From positions 186,001-250,000 of the forward strand of contig CANGHH010000003.1 in assembly GCA_947453725.1 (NCBI GenBank): a stretch of DNA of 64,000 nt, written 5' to 3'. Under the pieces are notes generated by a model. It worked only from the letters and a program-made list of their open reading frames with translations. It was not told where the DNA came from and searched no databases. This DNA is from Betaproteobacteria bacterium. Its GTDB lineage: Bacteria > Pseudomonadota > Gammaproteobacteria > Burkholderiales > Burkholderiaceae_C. The position numbers and the translations under genes were made by a program. Below are positions 1 through 9,777 of the stretch, one piece after another (the first letter of the stretch is position 1; every line of letters starts with the position of its first letter).

Positions 1-1
1 A

Positions 2-868
2 GTCGTGTTCCTGAACGAGGCCGCGGTCGACCCCGACCTGACCAACAGCAAATGCAGTTTCTGGCACTTCCGCTTCGACGGTGACACGACCATGAAGCTG
101 GAAGCCATGACCACCTTCATCAAGGGCCAGCCCGATGTCAAGAAGGTCTACCTGCTGAACCAGAACTACTCGCACGGCCAGCAGGTGGCGCGCTACGCCA
201 AGGAATACCTGGCCCGCAAGCGACCCGACATCGCGATCGTCGGCGAAGACCTGCACCCGCTGGCCCAGGTGCGCGACTTCGCGCCCTACATCGCCAAGAT
301 CAAGGCTGCCGGCGCCGACACCGTCATCACCGGCAACTGGGGTTCCGACCTGTCGCTGCTGGTCAAGGCGGCCAACGAAGGCGGCTACACCGGCAAGTTC
401 CTGACCTACTACACCGGCGTCACCGGCACGCCGTCGGCCCTGGGCACCGGCGGCGCCGGCAAGGTTTACCAGGTGGCCTACGCCCACTACAACATGGGCG
501 GCCAGATGGACGCCTACATGAAGGACTTCAAGGCCAAGTTCAACGACGACCTCTACACCGGTGCCGTGATCCGCCAGTTCGAGGTGCTGGGTGCCGCGAT
601 GGCCAAGGCCAAGTCCACCGACCCGGTCAAGGTGGCCTTCGCGATGGAAGGCCTGAAGGTCAAGAGCGCCTTCGGCGGCGAAGTCGAGATGCGCAAGACC
701 GACCACCAGTTGCAACAGACGCTGTACATCACGGTCTGGCAGAAGGCCGATGCGAAGAACCCGTATTCGCCCGAGAACACCGGCATGACGCTGGCCCCGG
801 TGGCCACCTACGAGCCCTATGTGTCCAGCACCCCGACCAGCTGCCAGATGACGCGCCCGGCGTCCTGA
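2..868 (+). CDS. ABC transporter substrate-binding protein, branched-chain amino acid type (5' partial)
   Basis: C-terminal part (about 288 residues) of a periplasmic ligand-binding protein of the LivJ/LivK type I fold; the reading frame is open to the left edge, so signal peptide and first lobe lie outside. Recognisable are the stretch on cooperative residues 'KKVYLLNQNYSHGQ' and 'AGADTVITGNWGSDLSLLVKAA', typical of this family, and a late 'TLYITVWQK' strand. The next four genes encode the cognate permeases and ATPases, so this is the binding protein of that uptake system. A strong terminator hairpin follows at 902-937, which would make the binding protein more abundant than the membrane parts. 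The ligand cannot be read from the sequence; amino acids, amides or aromatic acids are all possible. Confidence 0.9.
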   Translation, partial: VVFLNEAAVDPDLTNSKCSFWHFRFDGDTTMKLEAMTTFIKGQPDVKKVYLLNQNYSHGQQVARYAKEYLARKRPDIAIVGEDLHPLAQVRDFAPYIAKIKAAGADTVITGNWGSDLSLLVKAANEGGYTGKFLTYYTGVTGTPSALGTGGAGKVYQVAYAHYNMGGQMDAYMKDFKAKFNDDLYTGAVIRQFEVLGAAMAKAKSTDPVKVAFAMEGLKVKSAFGGEVEMRKTDHQLQQTLYITVWQKADAKNPYSPENTGMTLAPVATYEPYVSSTPTSCQMTRPAS

Positions 869-901
869 CAGCCGCGCTGCTGAATCTTCGAGGGTTTGCG
901 T

Positions 902-937
902 GGGCCCGACCGGGGCGACCCGGCGGGCCCTGTTTTT
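902..937 (+). terminator. Intrinsic terminator between binding-protein gene and livH
   Basis: A 12-bp stem with one bulged A (arms GGGCCCG + CCGGG and CCCGG + CGGGCCC, loop GCGA) is followed by T5 at 933-937. It lies between the binding-protein gene and the permease gene on the same strand. Partial read-through would give the usual excess of binding protein over membrane components (inference). Confidence 0.8.
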
Positions 938-988
938 GACCAGCACCAGGCCACGGCCCGTGCGACCAGCAGAACGGTGATCCCCACG

Positions 989-2023
989 ATGGAGTTCTTC
1001 ACGATCTCGATGCTCAACGGCCTGAGTTACGGGCTGTTGCTGTTCATGCTGAGCTCGGGTCTCACGCTGATCTTCAGCATGATGGGCGTGCTGAATTTTG
1101 CGCACGCCAGTTTCTACATGGTCGGCGCCTACGTGGCTTACACGATCACCCGCATCGTCGGCTTCTGGCCGGCGCTGTTCTTGGCGCCGCTGGTGGTGGC
1201 CGTGCTGGGTGCGGGCTTCGAGAAATACTGTCTGCGCCGCGTGCACAAGTTCGGCCATGTGCCCGAACTGCTGATCACCTTCGGCCTGAGTTATGTGATG
1301 CTGGAACTGGTGCAGCTGATCTGGGGCCGCACCGCGGTCGAATTCCAGCCGCCCGATTTGCTCCGCGGCCCGGTGTTCACGCTGGTCAACTCGTCGCTCA
1401 GTGGCCTGAGTCTGACCTTCGGGGCGGTGCCGCAGGCGCTGTGCAGCAGCGCCGACGCGGCGGTGCGCATCGTCTGTTCGCCGTTCCCGGCGACTCGCGG
1501 TTTCATGATGTTCATCGCGCTGGTGATGTTGCTGGCGCTGTGGCTGATGCTGACCCGCACGCGCATCGGCCTGGTCATCCAGAGCGCACTGACCCACCCG
1601 GACATGGTGGAAGCGCTGGGCCACAACGTGCCGCGCGTCTTCATGCTGGTCTTCGGCGCCGGCGCCGGTCTGGCCGGGCTGGCTGGCGTCATCGGCGGCA
1701 GCACCTTCGTCACCGAACCGGCGATGGCCGCCACCGTGGGCTCGGTGATCTTCGTCGTGGTGGTGGTCGGCGGCATGGGTTCGCTGGCCGGGGCTTTTGT
1801 GGCCTCGCTGCTGATCGGCGTGCTGCAGACCTTCGCGGTGGCGCTGGACTACTCGGTGGTCAGCGCGCTGAAGGCCGTCGGCGTGACGCTGTCGGCGGGC
1901 GCTGCCAACCACACGCTGCTGAAACTGACGCTGGCCCAGGTGGCACCGATCCTGCCCTACCTGTTCCTGGTACTGATCCTGATCTTCAGGCCCAAGGGCC
2001 TGATGGGCACGCGGGAGGGATGA
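989..2023 (+). CDS. livH: Branched-chain amino acid ABC transporter permease, LivH family
   Basis: Inner-membrane permease of the HAAT (LivH) family, 344 aa, with about eight hydrophobic segments. The N-terminus 'GLSYGLLLFMLSSGLTLIFS' followed by 'MGVLNFAHASFYM' is the family hallmark, and 'GMGSLAGAFVASLLIGVLQT' near the end is the cytoplasmic-loop region that contacts the ATPase. The ATG at 989 is preferred over upstream GTG/TTG codons because it places the family N-terminus at the start; the codons before it lie in the leader after the terminator. One base separates its stop from livM. It pairs with LivM to form the channel. Confidence in family is high; the substrate is unknown. Confidence 0.93.
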   Translation: MEFFTISMLNGLSYGLLLFMLSSGLTLIFSMMGVLNFAHASFYMVGAYVAYTITRIVGFWPALFLAPLVVAVLGAGFEKYCLRRVHKFGHVPELLITFGLSYVMLELVQLIWGRTAVEFQPPDLLRGPVFTLVNSSLSGLSLTFGAVPQALCSSADAAVRIVCSPFPATRGFMMFIALVMLLALWLMLTRTRIGLVIQSALTHPDMVEALGHNVPRVFMLVFGAGAGLAGLAGVIGGSTFVTEPAMAATVGSVIFVVVVVGGMGSLAGAFVASLLIGVLQTFAVALDYSVVSALKAVGVTLSAGAANHTLLKLTLAQVAPILPYLFLVLILIFRPKGLMGTREG

Positions 2024-2024
2024 C

Positions 2025-3320
2025 ATGAGCCTTTCCGCCAAGCGCTATGGCGCACTCGGTGCGCGCGACCTCATCGTCTGGGGCCTGGCCATCCTGCTGA
2101 TGCTGGGTGCGCCGCTGGTCTTCACCAGCAGCCTGGCGATCACCATGCTGTCGCAGATGGGCATCGCCATCGTGGCCTGCCTGTCCTACAACATGCTGCT
2201 GGGGCAGGGTGGCATGCTCAGCTTCGGCCACGCGGTCTACTCGGGTCTGGGTTCTTTCGTGGCCATTCATGCGCTGAAGGCGGTGGGCGGCGGTACGCTG
2301 CCGGTGCCGGTCAGCCTGATTCCGCTGGTCGGTGGCGTGGCCGGTCTCGGCTTCGCGGTGCTGCTGGGCTTCGTCACCACGAAGAAGGCCGGCACGACCT
2401 TCTCGATGATCACCCTGGGCATCGGTGAGCTGGTCTTCGCGATGTCGCTGATGGTCCCCGAGTTCTTCGGTGGCGAGGCCGGCGTCAACGCCAACCGCGT
2501 TGTCGGCAAGGCGGCGCTGGGCATCACCTTCGGCCCGCAGATCCAGGTCTACTACCTGCTGGCGCTGTACACCCTGGTCTGCACCGCCGGCATGTATGCC
2601 TACACAAGAACGCCGCTGGGCCGCATGCTGAACGCCGTGCGCGACAACCCCGAACGCGTCGAATTCACCGGCTACAACACGCAGCGCGTGCGCTATTTCA
2701 GCTTCATCATCGCCGGCTTCTTTGCCGGCATCGCGGGTGGCATGTACGCCTTGAACTTCGAGATCGCCACTGCCGAAGTCGTCGGCGCGGGGCGCTCGGG
2801 CGCCTACCTGCTGTTCACCTTCCTCGGCGGCGCCACCTTCTTCTTCGGGCCCATCATCGGCGCGGTGCTGATGGTCCTGGCCTTCGTGCTGCTGAGCGAA
2901 TTCACCAAGGCCTGGTTGCTCTACCTGGGCGGCGTCTTCATGTTGATGGTGATGTACGCGCCGGGCGGCCTGGCCAGCCTGATCATGATGAACGTGCGGG
3001 TGGCCAAGTTTGGCAAGTTCGGCGGGCTGCTGGGCAGCTATGCGGCACTGGCGGTGACCGGGCTGCTGGCCTTCTGCGGCGTTTCGTCGATGATCGAAAT
3101 GGTCTACCACCTGCAACTCAACGAAGCCCTCGGGCCGGTGATGCGCTTCATGGGGGTGGAGTTGAATGCGGCTTCGTCCGCCAGCTGGCTGGGGGCTGCG
3201 GCGCTGGCCAGCGTCGGCGGCGGCTTGTTCATGCGGGTGCGCCGGCGCTTCGCGCAGCGCTGGGGCGACGTGCAGGGCGAGATCGAAGCGGCCATCCGCG
3301 CCAAGGAGACCGCGCTGTGA
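2025..3320 (+). CDS. livM: Branched-chain amino acid ABC transporter permease, LivM family
   Basis: Second membrane subunit, 431 aa. The core contains 'QMGIAIVACLSYNMLLGQGGMLSFGHA', the LivM signature, and 'PLGRMLNAVRDNPERVEFTGY' in a cytoplasmic loop. After about residue 325 there is a tail of roughly 105 residues with one or two more hydrophobic segments and a basic end (RVRRRFAQRW), longer than in the enteric LivM. The stop overlaps the GTG start of livG by 4 bp (GTGA), so the two are translationally coupled. It forms the permease heterodimer with the preceding gene product. Confidence 0.92.
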   Translation: MSLSAKRYGALGARDLIVWGLAILLMLGAPLVFTSSLAITMLSQMGIAIVACLSYNMLLGQGGMLSFGHAVYSGLGSFVAIHALKAVGGGTLPVPVSLIPLVGGVAGLGFAVLLGFVTTKKAGTTFSMITLGIGELVFAMSLMVPEFFGGEAGVNANRVVGKAALGITFGPQIQVYYLLALYTLVCTAGMYAYTRTPLGRMLNAVRDNPERVEFTGYNTQRVRYFSFIIAGFFAGIAGGMYALNFEIATAEVVGAGRSGAYLLFTFLGGATFFFGPIIGAVLMVLAFVLLSEFTKAWLLYLGGVFMLMVMYAPGGLASLIMMNVRVAKFGKFGGLLGSYAALAVTGLLAFCGVSSMIEMVYHLQLNEALGPVMRFMGVELNAASSASWLGAAALASVGGGLFMRVRRRFAQRWGDVQGEIEAAIRAKETAL

Positions 3321-4198
3321 GCATGCCCACCGCCACGCCCGCCAGCCACCCCGCGCTCGAGCTCAAGGACCTGCGCAAGTCCTTCGGCAAGACCGAGATC
3401 ATCCGCGGCGCCAACCTCGTCGTTCAGCCCGGCGAGCGCGTCGCCATCATCGGCCCCAACGGCGCCGGCAAGAGCACGCTGTTCAACCTGGTCAGCGGCC
3501 GTTTCGGCGCGACCAGCGGCGAGATCCTGCTCAACGGCCAGCGCATCGACGGCCTGCCGCCCTACGAGATCAGCCGCATGGGGCTGGCGCGCAGCTTCCA
3601 GGTCAGCAACCTGTTCAACCGCCTCAGCGTCTTCGAGAACCTGCGCTGCGCCGTGCTGTGGAGCCTGGGCTACAAGTACGCCTTCTGGAAGTTCCTGGCC
3701 GGCGCGCGCGACGCCAATGAACGCGCGGAAGAAGTCATGGCCATGATCAAGCTCGACCGCCGCCGCGACGCGCTGGCGATGAACCTGACCTACGCCGAAC
3801 AGCGCGCGCTGGAGATCGGCATCACCATCGCCGGCGGTGCCGACGTGGTGTTGCTCGACGAGCCCACCGCCGGCATGAGCCGCAGCGAGACGGCGCGCTT
3901 CGTCAACCTGATCCGCGAGATCACGGTCGGCAAGACGCTGCTGACGGTCGAGCACGACATGGGCGTGGTGTTCGGCCTCGCCGACAAGATCGCCGTGCTG
4001 GTCTACGGCGAGGTCATCGCCTTCGACACGCCGGAAAAAGTGCGGGCGAACGAGCGGGTGAAGGAAGCCTACCTGGGCTCCGTGCTCGCTGACCAGCAAG
4101 CCGCGGAAGCGGAGGCGGGACGTCAGCCCGTGCCTGCGCACGGGCTGTCGCCAGACGAAGGCCCGAACGCGTCTCGCGCGGTCGGGCAGGGGCACTGA
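3317..4198 (+). CDS. livG: Branched-chain amino acid ABC transporter ATPase, LivG family
   Basis: ATP-binding subunit, 293 aa. Walker A GPNGAGKST at residues 46-54; the signature region reads 'LTYAEQRALEIG', normal for LivG; Walker B is 'DVVLLDEPTAGMS', followed by a switch His in 'LLTVEHDMGVVFGLAD'. GTG at 3317 overlaps the livM stop; an ATG two codons later (3323) is an equally possible start. The last 30 residues are a polar extension (from about 'QQAAEAEAG') encoded by DNA with a perfect 10-bp inverted repeat at 4124-4147. It acts on the cytoplasmic face with LivF to drive import. Confidence 0.92.
   Translation: MSMPTATPASHPALELKDLRKSFGKTEIIRGANLVVQPGERVAIIGPNGAGKSTLFNLVSGRFGATSGEILLNGQRIDGLPPYEISRMGLARSFQVSNLFNRLSVFENLRCAVLWSLGYKYAFWKFLAGARDANERAEEVMAMIKLDRRRDALAMNLTYAEQRALEIGITIAGGADVVLLDEPTAGMSRSETARFVNLIREITVGKTLLTVEHDMGVVFGLADKIAVLVYGEVIAFDTPEKVRANERVKEAYLGSVLADQQAAEAEAGRQPVPAHGLSPDEGPNASRAVGQGH
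4124..4147 (+). repeat. Inverted repeat inside the 3' tail of livG
   Basis: Arms CAGCCCGTGC and GCACGGGCTG match perfectly around a CTGC loop. It sits inside coding sequence, in the family-atypical C-terminal tail of LivG, 50 bp before the stop. It may form an mRNA hairpin near the livG-livF junction; no T-run follows, so it is not a normal terminator. Confidence 0.7.
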
Positions 4199-4199
4199 G

Positions 4200-4895
4200 A
4201 TGCTGAAACTCACCGACGTCCACGCCTACTACGGCAAGAGCCACGTGCTGCACGGGGTTGAATTCACGGTCCAGCCTGGCGAGATCGTGGCCCTGCTGGG
4301 CCGCAACGGATCGGGCCGCAGCACCACGGTGAAGGCCATCATGGGCCTGGTCCAGGGCGCCGGTTCGGTGAACTGGAAAGGCACGGAAGTGCTGGGCCGC
4401 TCCGCCTTCGAGATCGCCCACGCCGGCATCGGCTACGTGCCCGAGAACCGCGACATCTTCCCCAGCCTGACGGTGCACCAGAACCTGATGCTGGGCGAGA
4501 AGCGTGGCGCGAAAAGTCCGCGCTGGTCCTTCGAGGACATGTACGCGATGTTCCCGCGGCTGCGCGAGCGCCAGCACACCGAAGCCGGTGTCCTCTCGGG
4601 CGGCGAACAGCAGATGCTGACGCTGTGCCGCACCCTGATGGGTGACCCCGAATTGATCATGATCGACGAGCCCACCGAGGGCCTGGCGCCGAAGATCGTC
4701 GAACTGGTCGGCGAATACCTGCGTGAACTGAAGCGGCGCGGCATCAGCGTGCTGCTGGTCGAGCAGAAGCTGACCATCGCGCTGCAGGTCGCCGACCGCT
4801 GTCTGGTGATGGGCCACGGCCAGATCGTCTTCGAAGGGACACCGGCCGACCTTCGCGCCAATTCCGAGGTCCGCAAGGAATGGCTCGAGGTTTGA
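4200..4895 (+). CDS. livF: Branched-chain amino acid ABC transporter ATPase, LivF family, with Arg in Walker A
   Basis: Second ATP-binding subunit, 231 aa. The signature LSGGEQQ is at residues 132-138 and Walker B 'LIMIDEPTEGLAPK' at 152-165. The Walker A loop at residues 34-42 reads GRNGSGRST: the usually invariant Lys is Arg40 (codon CGC). All other motifs are intact, so the gene is not decayed; the pair LivG/LivF probably works as an asymmetric ATPase dimer or tolerates Arg (inference). The start is one base after the livG stop. It is the last gene of the transporter operon. Confidence 0.92.
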   Translation: MLKLTDVHAYYGKSHVLHGVEFTVQPGEIVALLGRNGSGRSTTVKAIMGLVQGAGSVNWKGTEVLGRSAFEIAHAGIGYVPENRDIFPSLTVHQNLMLGEKRGAKSPRWSFEDMYAMFPRLRERQHTEAGVLSGGEQQMLTLCRTLMGDPELIMIDEPTEGLAPKIVELVGEYLRELKRRGISVLLVEQKLTIALQVADRCLVMGHGQIVFEGTPADLRANSEVRKEWLEV

Positions 4896-4903
4896 GCGCG
4901 GCC

Positions 4904-4923
4904 CTTGTCGCTGCTGCGACAGG
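4904..4923 (+). terminator. Possible weak terminator after livF
   Basis: Stem CUUGUCGC/GCGACAGG (one G-U pair) with TGCT loop, 8 bp after the livF stop. No T-run follows, so it may be Rho-assisted or only protect the 3' end. Confidence 0.35.
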
Positions 4924-4942
4924 ATTGGAACGGCAGCAACTC

Positions 4943-4948
4943 TAGAAT
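4943..4948 (+). promoter_or_regulatory. Candidate -10 element for the beta-oxidation operon
   Basis: TAGAAT, 54 bp upstream of the next ATG. No convincing -35 box at 16-18 bp. The same TAGAAT occurs upstream of ppa (40693-40698), which makes it a plausible promoter element of this genome. Confidence 0.3.
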
Positions 4949-5002
4949 CGCACGACCGTTCTATTTTTCGTCTTCACGTCTTTTTCCTGGCAAGGAGCCA
5001 CC

Positions 5003-7096
<2,094 letters not shown>

Positions 7097-7127
7097 AGCC
7101 GCGGCTGCGGTCGTCGTCACGCAGCCC

Positions 7128-7277
7128 ATGATCAAACGGCAGTTGCTCGGCCTCCTGTTACCGCTTGCTGCCGTGCTGGTGGGCAACACGCTGTACCAGG
7201 GTTCGCTCCCTCACCCGGCTGCTTCAGCAGCCGTCGCTCTGATTCCCTCCGTTGACCCACAAGGACGCCCGCCATGA
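7128..7277 (+). CDS. Possible 49-residue membrane/leader protein
   Basis: A short frame that starts ATG at 7128 and ends in a TGA overlapping the thiolase ATG (ATGA). It begins '[20 protein letters not shown]', basic then hydrophobic like a signal peptide or single membrane anchor, followed by a polar Ala/Pro-rich tail. There is no clear ribosome binding site. It resembles no family I know. It fills nearly all of the 177 bp between two catabolic genes, and the overlap suggests translational coupling to the thiolase. It could be fortuitous in this high-GC DNA. Confidence 0.3.
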   Translation: MIKRQLLGLLLPLAAVLVGNTLYQGSLPHPAASAAVALIPSVDPQGRPP

Positions 7278-8449
7278 CCCAAGCTGTCATCGTCTCCACC
7301 GCCCGCACCCCGCTTTGCAAGAGCTGGAAAGGCGCCTTCAACATGACCCACGGCGCCACGCTGGGTGGCCACGCGGTGAGGGCCGCCGTTGATCGGGCCG
7401 GCATCGACGGCGCCGAAGTCGACGACGTCATCATGGGTTGCGCCACGCCCGAAGGCGCCACCGGCAACAACATCGCGCGCCAGATCGCGCTGCGTGCCGG
7501 CCTGCCGATCACGACCAGCGGCGTCACCGTCAACCGCTTCTGCAGCAGCGGTCTGCAGACCATCGCGCTGGCCGCGCAACGCATCATCGCCGGCGAGGGC
7601 GAGATCTACATCGGCGGCGGCGTCGAGAGCATCAGCTGCGTGCAGCAGGAGGCCAACACCCACATGCTGCAGGACAGTTGGCACAAGGCCAACAAGCCCG
7701 AGATCTACTGGAACATGCTGCAGACCGCCGAGCAGGTGGCCAAGCGCTACGGCATCGGCCGCGAACGCATGGACCGCTACGGCGCCGGCAGCCAGCAGAA
7801 GGCCGCCGCCGCCCAGGAAGCCGGCCTGTTCACGGCCGAGATTGCACCGATCACGGTGACGGCCGGTGTCGTCGACCCGGTGCTGGGCCTGCGCAGCAGG
7901 GAAGTCACGGTGGCCCACGACGAGGGCATCCGCGCCGGCACCACCTACGAAGGCATCTGCAACCTCCGCTCGGCGCTGCCGGGCGGTCTGGTCAGCGCCG
8001 GCAACGCCAGCCAGTTCAGCGACGGCGCCGGGGCCTGCGTGCTGATGCACGAGACCGTGGCCGAGCGCAAGGGCCTGAAGCCCATCGGCCGCTTCCTGGG
8101 TTTCGCGGTGGCCGGTTGCGAGCCCGACGAGATGGGCATCGGCCCGGTCTTCGCCGTGCCCAAGGTGCTCAAGCGACTGGGCTTGACGGTGGCCGACATC
8201 GACCTGTGGGAACTGAACGAAGCCTTCGCCGTGCAGGTGCTGTACTGCGCCGACACCCTGGGCATCCCGATGGACAAGCTCAACGTCAACGGCGGCGCCA
8301 TCGCCGTGGGCCACCCCTACGGGGTCAGCGGCCAGCGGCTGACCGGCCACGCGCTGATCGAAGGCAAGCGTCGTGGCGCCAAGCGCGTCTGCGTGACCAT
8401 GTGCATCGGCGGCGGCATGGGCGCGGCGGGCATCTTCGAAGTGCTCTGA
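7274..8449 (+). CDS. Acetyl-CoA C-acyltransferase (thiolase)
   Basis: Thiolase of 391 aa that cleaves 3-ketoacyl-CoA to acetyl-CoA and a shortened acyl-CoA, the last beta-oxidation step. Nucleophile Cys90 in '[11 protein letters not shown]', His347 in '[10 protein letters not shown]' and Cys377 in 'CIGGGMGAA' are all present, so the enzyme should be active. Length and motif spacing are typical of degradative thiolases. It lies in the same operon as the fused hydratase/dehydrogenase. The ATG overlaps the end of a possible small ORF. Chain-length preference cannot be read from sequence. Confidence 0.93.
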   Translation: MTQAVIVSTARTPLCKSWKGAFNMTHGATLGGHAVRAAVDRAGIDGAEVDDVIMGCATPEGATGNNIARQIALRAGLPITTSGVTVNRFCSSGLQTIALAAQRIIAGEGEIYIGGGVESISCVQQEANTHMLQDSWHKANKPEIYWNMLQTAEQVAKRYGIGRERMDRYGAGSQQKAAAAQEAGLFTAEIAPITVTAGVVDPVLGLRSREVTVAHDEGIRAGTTYEGICNLRSALPGGLVSAGNASQFSDGAGACVLMHETVAERKGLKPIGRFLGFAVAGCEPDEMGIGPVFAVPKVLKRLGLTVADIDLWELNEAFAVQVLYCADTLGIPMDKLNVNGGAIAVGHPYGVSGQRLTGHALIEGKRRGAKRVCVTMCIGGGMGAAGIFEVL

Positions 8450-8460
8450 GCGGACACGCC

Positions 8461-9348
8461 ATGGCTGCGCTGCGCACCCCGGACGAGCGCTTTGCCGGCC
8501 TGCCCGGCTGGCCCTTTCAGCCGCGCTACACCGAGCACGCCGGCCTGCGCGTGCACCACATCGACGAAGGCCCGGCCGACGCCGCGGTCACGGTGCTGTG
8601 CCTGCACGGCAACCCGAGCTGGAGCTACCTCTACCGGCACATGATTCCGGTCTTCACGGCGGCCGGCTTGCGCGTCGTCGCCCCCGACCTGATCGGCTTC
8701 GGGCGGTCCGACAAGCCGCAGGACGAGGCCGCGCACGGCTTCGACTTTCACCGCGACATGCTGCTGGCCTTCGTCGAGAAGCTGGGCTTGCGCAACATCC
8801 TGTTGGTCTGCCAGGACTGGGGCGGCATCTTCGGCCTGACGCTGCCGATGGCGGCGCCCGAGCGCTGGACCCGCCTGCTGGTGATGAACACCGCGCTGGC
8901 CAGCGGCACGCTCACCGAAGGCTTCCGGCACTGGCGGGCCTATTCCAACTCGCAGCCCGACCTCGCGGTTGGCAAGCTGCTGCAGCGCGGCAAGCGCGAC
9001 CTGAGCGCCGCCGAGGTCGCGGCCTACGACGCGCCTTATCCCGACGCGAGCTACAAGGCGGCCCTGCGCGCTTTTCCGAACCTCGTGCCGGACGGCGCTG
9101 ACGCACCGGGCGCGGCGCTGGCGCGCGAGGCCACGATCTTCTGGCGCGAGCGCTGGACCGGCAGCAGCTTCATGGCCGTCGGCCTGCAGGACCCGGTGCT
9201 GGGCGCACCGGCGATGCAGGCCCTGCGGGGCGTCATCCGCGGCTGCCCGCCGCCGCTGGAAGTGGCTGCCGGCGGCCACTTCTTGCCCGAATGGGGCGCG
9301 CCCGTCGCGCAGGCGGCGCTGGCCCATTTCGGGCTGGTCGGGCCATGA
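8461..9348 (+). CDS. Haloalkane dehalogenase-like alpha/beta hydrolase (subfamily I type)
   Basis: Alpha/beta hydrolase of 295 aa with the complete set of haloalkane dehalogenase subfamily I residues: oxyanion region 'HGNPSWSYLYR' (49-59), nucleophile Asp119 followed by Trp120 in 'CQDWGG', a second halide-site Trp158 in 'FRHWRAYS', acid Asp244 in 'LQDPVLG' and His273 in 'GGHFLPEWG'. Its layout follows Xanthobacter DhlA closely (family knowledge). Predicted reaction: hydrolysis of a C-halogen bond to alcohol and halide in the cytoplasm. No signal peptide. Its stop overlaps the following thioesterase ATG (ATGA). Epoxide hydrolase activity is less likely because Trp120 is present, but substrates may be non-halogenated. 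Confidence 0.8.
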   Translation: MAALRTPDERFAGLPGWPFQPRYTEHAGLRVHHIDEGPADAAVTVLCLHGNPSWSYLYRHMIPVFTAAGLRVVAPDLIGFGRSDKPQDEAAHGFDFHRDMLLAFVEKLGLRNILLVCQDWGGIFGLTLPMAAPERWTRLLVMNTALASGTLTEGFRHWRAYSNSQPDLAVGKLLQRGKRDLSAAEVAAYDAPYPDASYKAALRAFPNLVPDGADAPGAALAREATIFWRERWTGSSFMAVGLQDPVLGAPAMQALRGVIRGCPPPLEVAAGGHFLPEWGAPVAQAALAHFGLVGP

Positions 9349-9770
9349 TCGCCCTCGATCTGCCCGCGGTTCAGCGCTTCTTCGACCAGGCGCCTTTCAT
9401 CGTCGACCTCGGCGTGCAAGCCGTGGCCGCCGGTGCCGGCACGGTGACCACCGTGCTGTCCATCGAACCGCGCCATTTCCAGCACACCGGCCAGGTGCAT
9501 GCCGGCGTGATGGCCACGCTGGCCGACCACACCATGGGCGCAGCGGCGCAGACGCAGGCGCCCGCGGGGCACTGGGTGATCACCGCCGAACTCAAGACCA
9601 GCCTGCTGCGCCCCGCCCAGGGCGAGCGGCTGGTCTGCGAGGCGGTGGTGATCAAGGCCGGCCTGCGCCTGAGCTTCACCGAAGCCGAGGTCTATGCAGC
9701 GTCACAAGGCCAGCGCAAACTGGTGATGAAGGCCTCGGCCACGATGGCCCTGGTGCCCCACAAGGAATGA
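9345..9770 (+). CDS. PaaI-type hotdog thioesterase
   Basis: 141-residue single hotdog domain. The segment 'HTGQVHAGVMATLADHTMGAAA' is the helix region with the Asp/His typical of PaaI-like acyl-CoA thioesterases, followed by 'ELKTSLLRPAQGERLVCEA'. Predicted to hydrolyse acyl-CoA thioesters and release CoA when catabolism stalls. ATG overlaps the dehalogenase stop by 4 bp. The upstream gene and the acyl-CoA dehydrogenase 7 bp downstream place it in the acyl-CoA degradation operon. Confidence 0.82.
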   Translation: MIALDLPAVQRFFDQAPFIVDLGVQAVAAGAGTVTTVLSIEPRHFQHTGQVHAGVMATLADHTMGAAAQTQAPAGHWVITAELKTSLLRPAQGERLVCEAVVIKAGLRLSFTEAEVYAASQGQRKLVMKASATMALVPHKE

Positions 9771-9777
9771 GCTGAAC

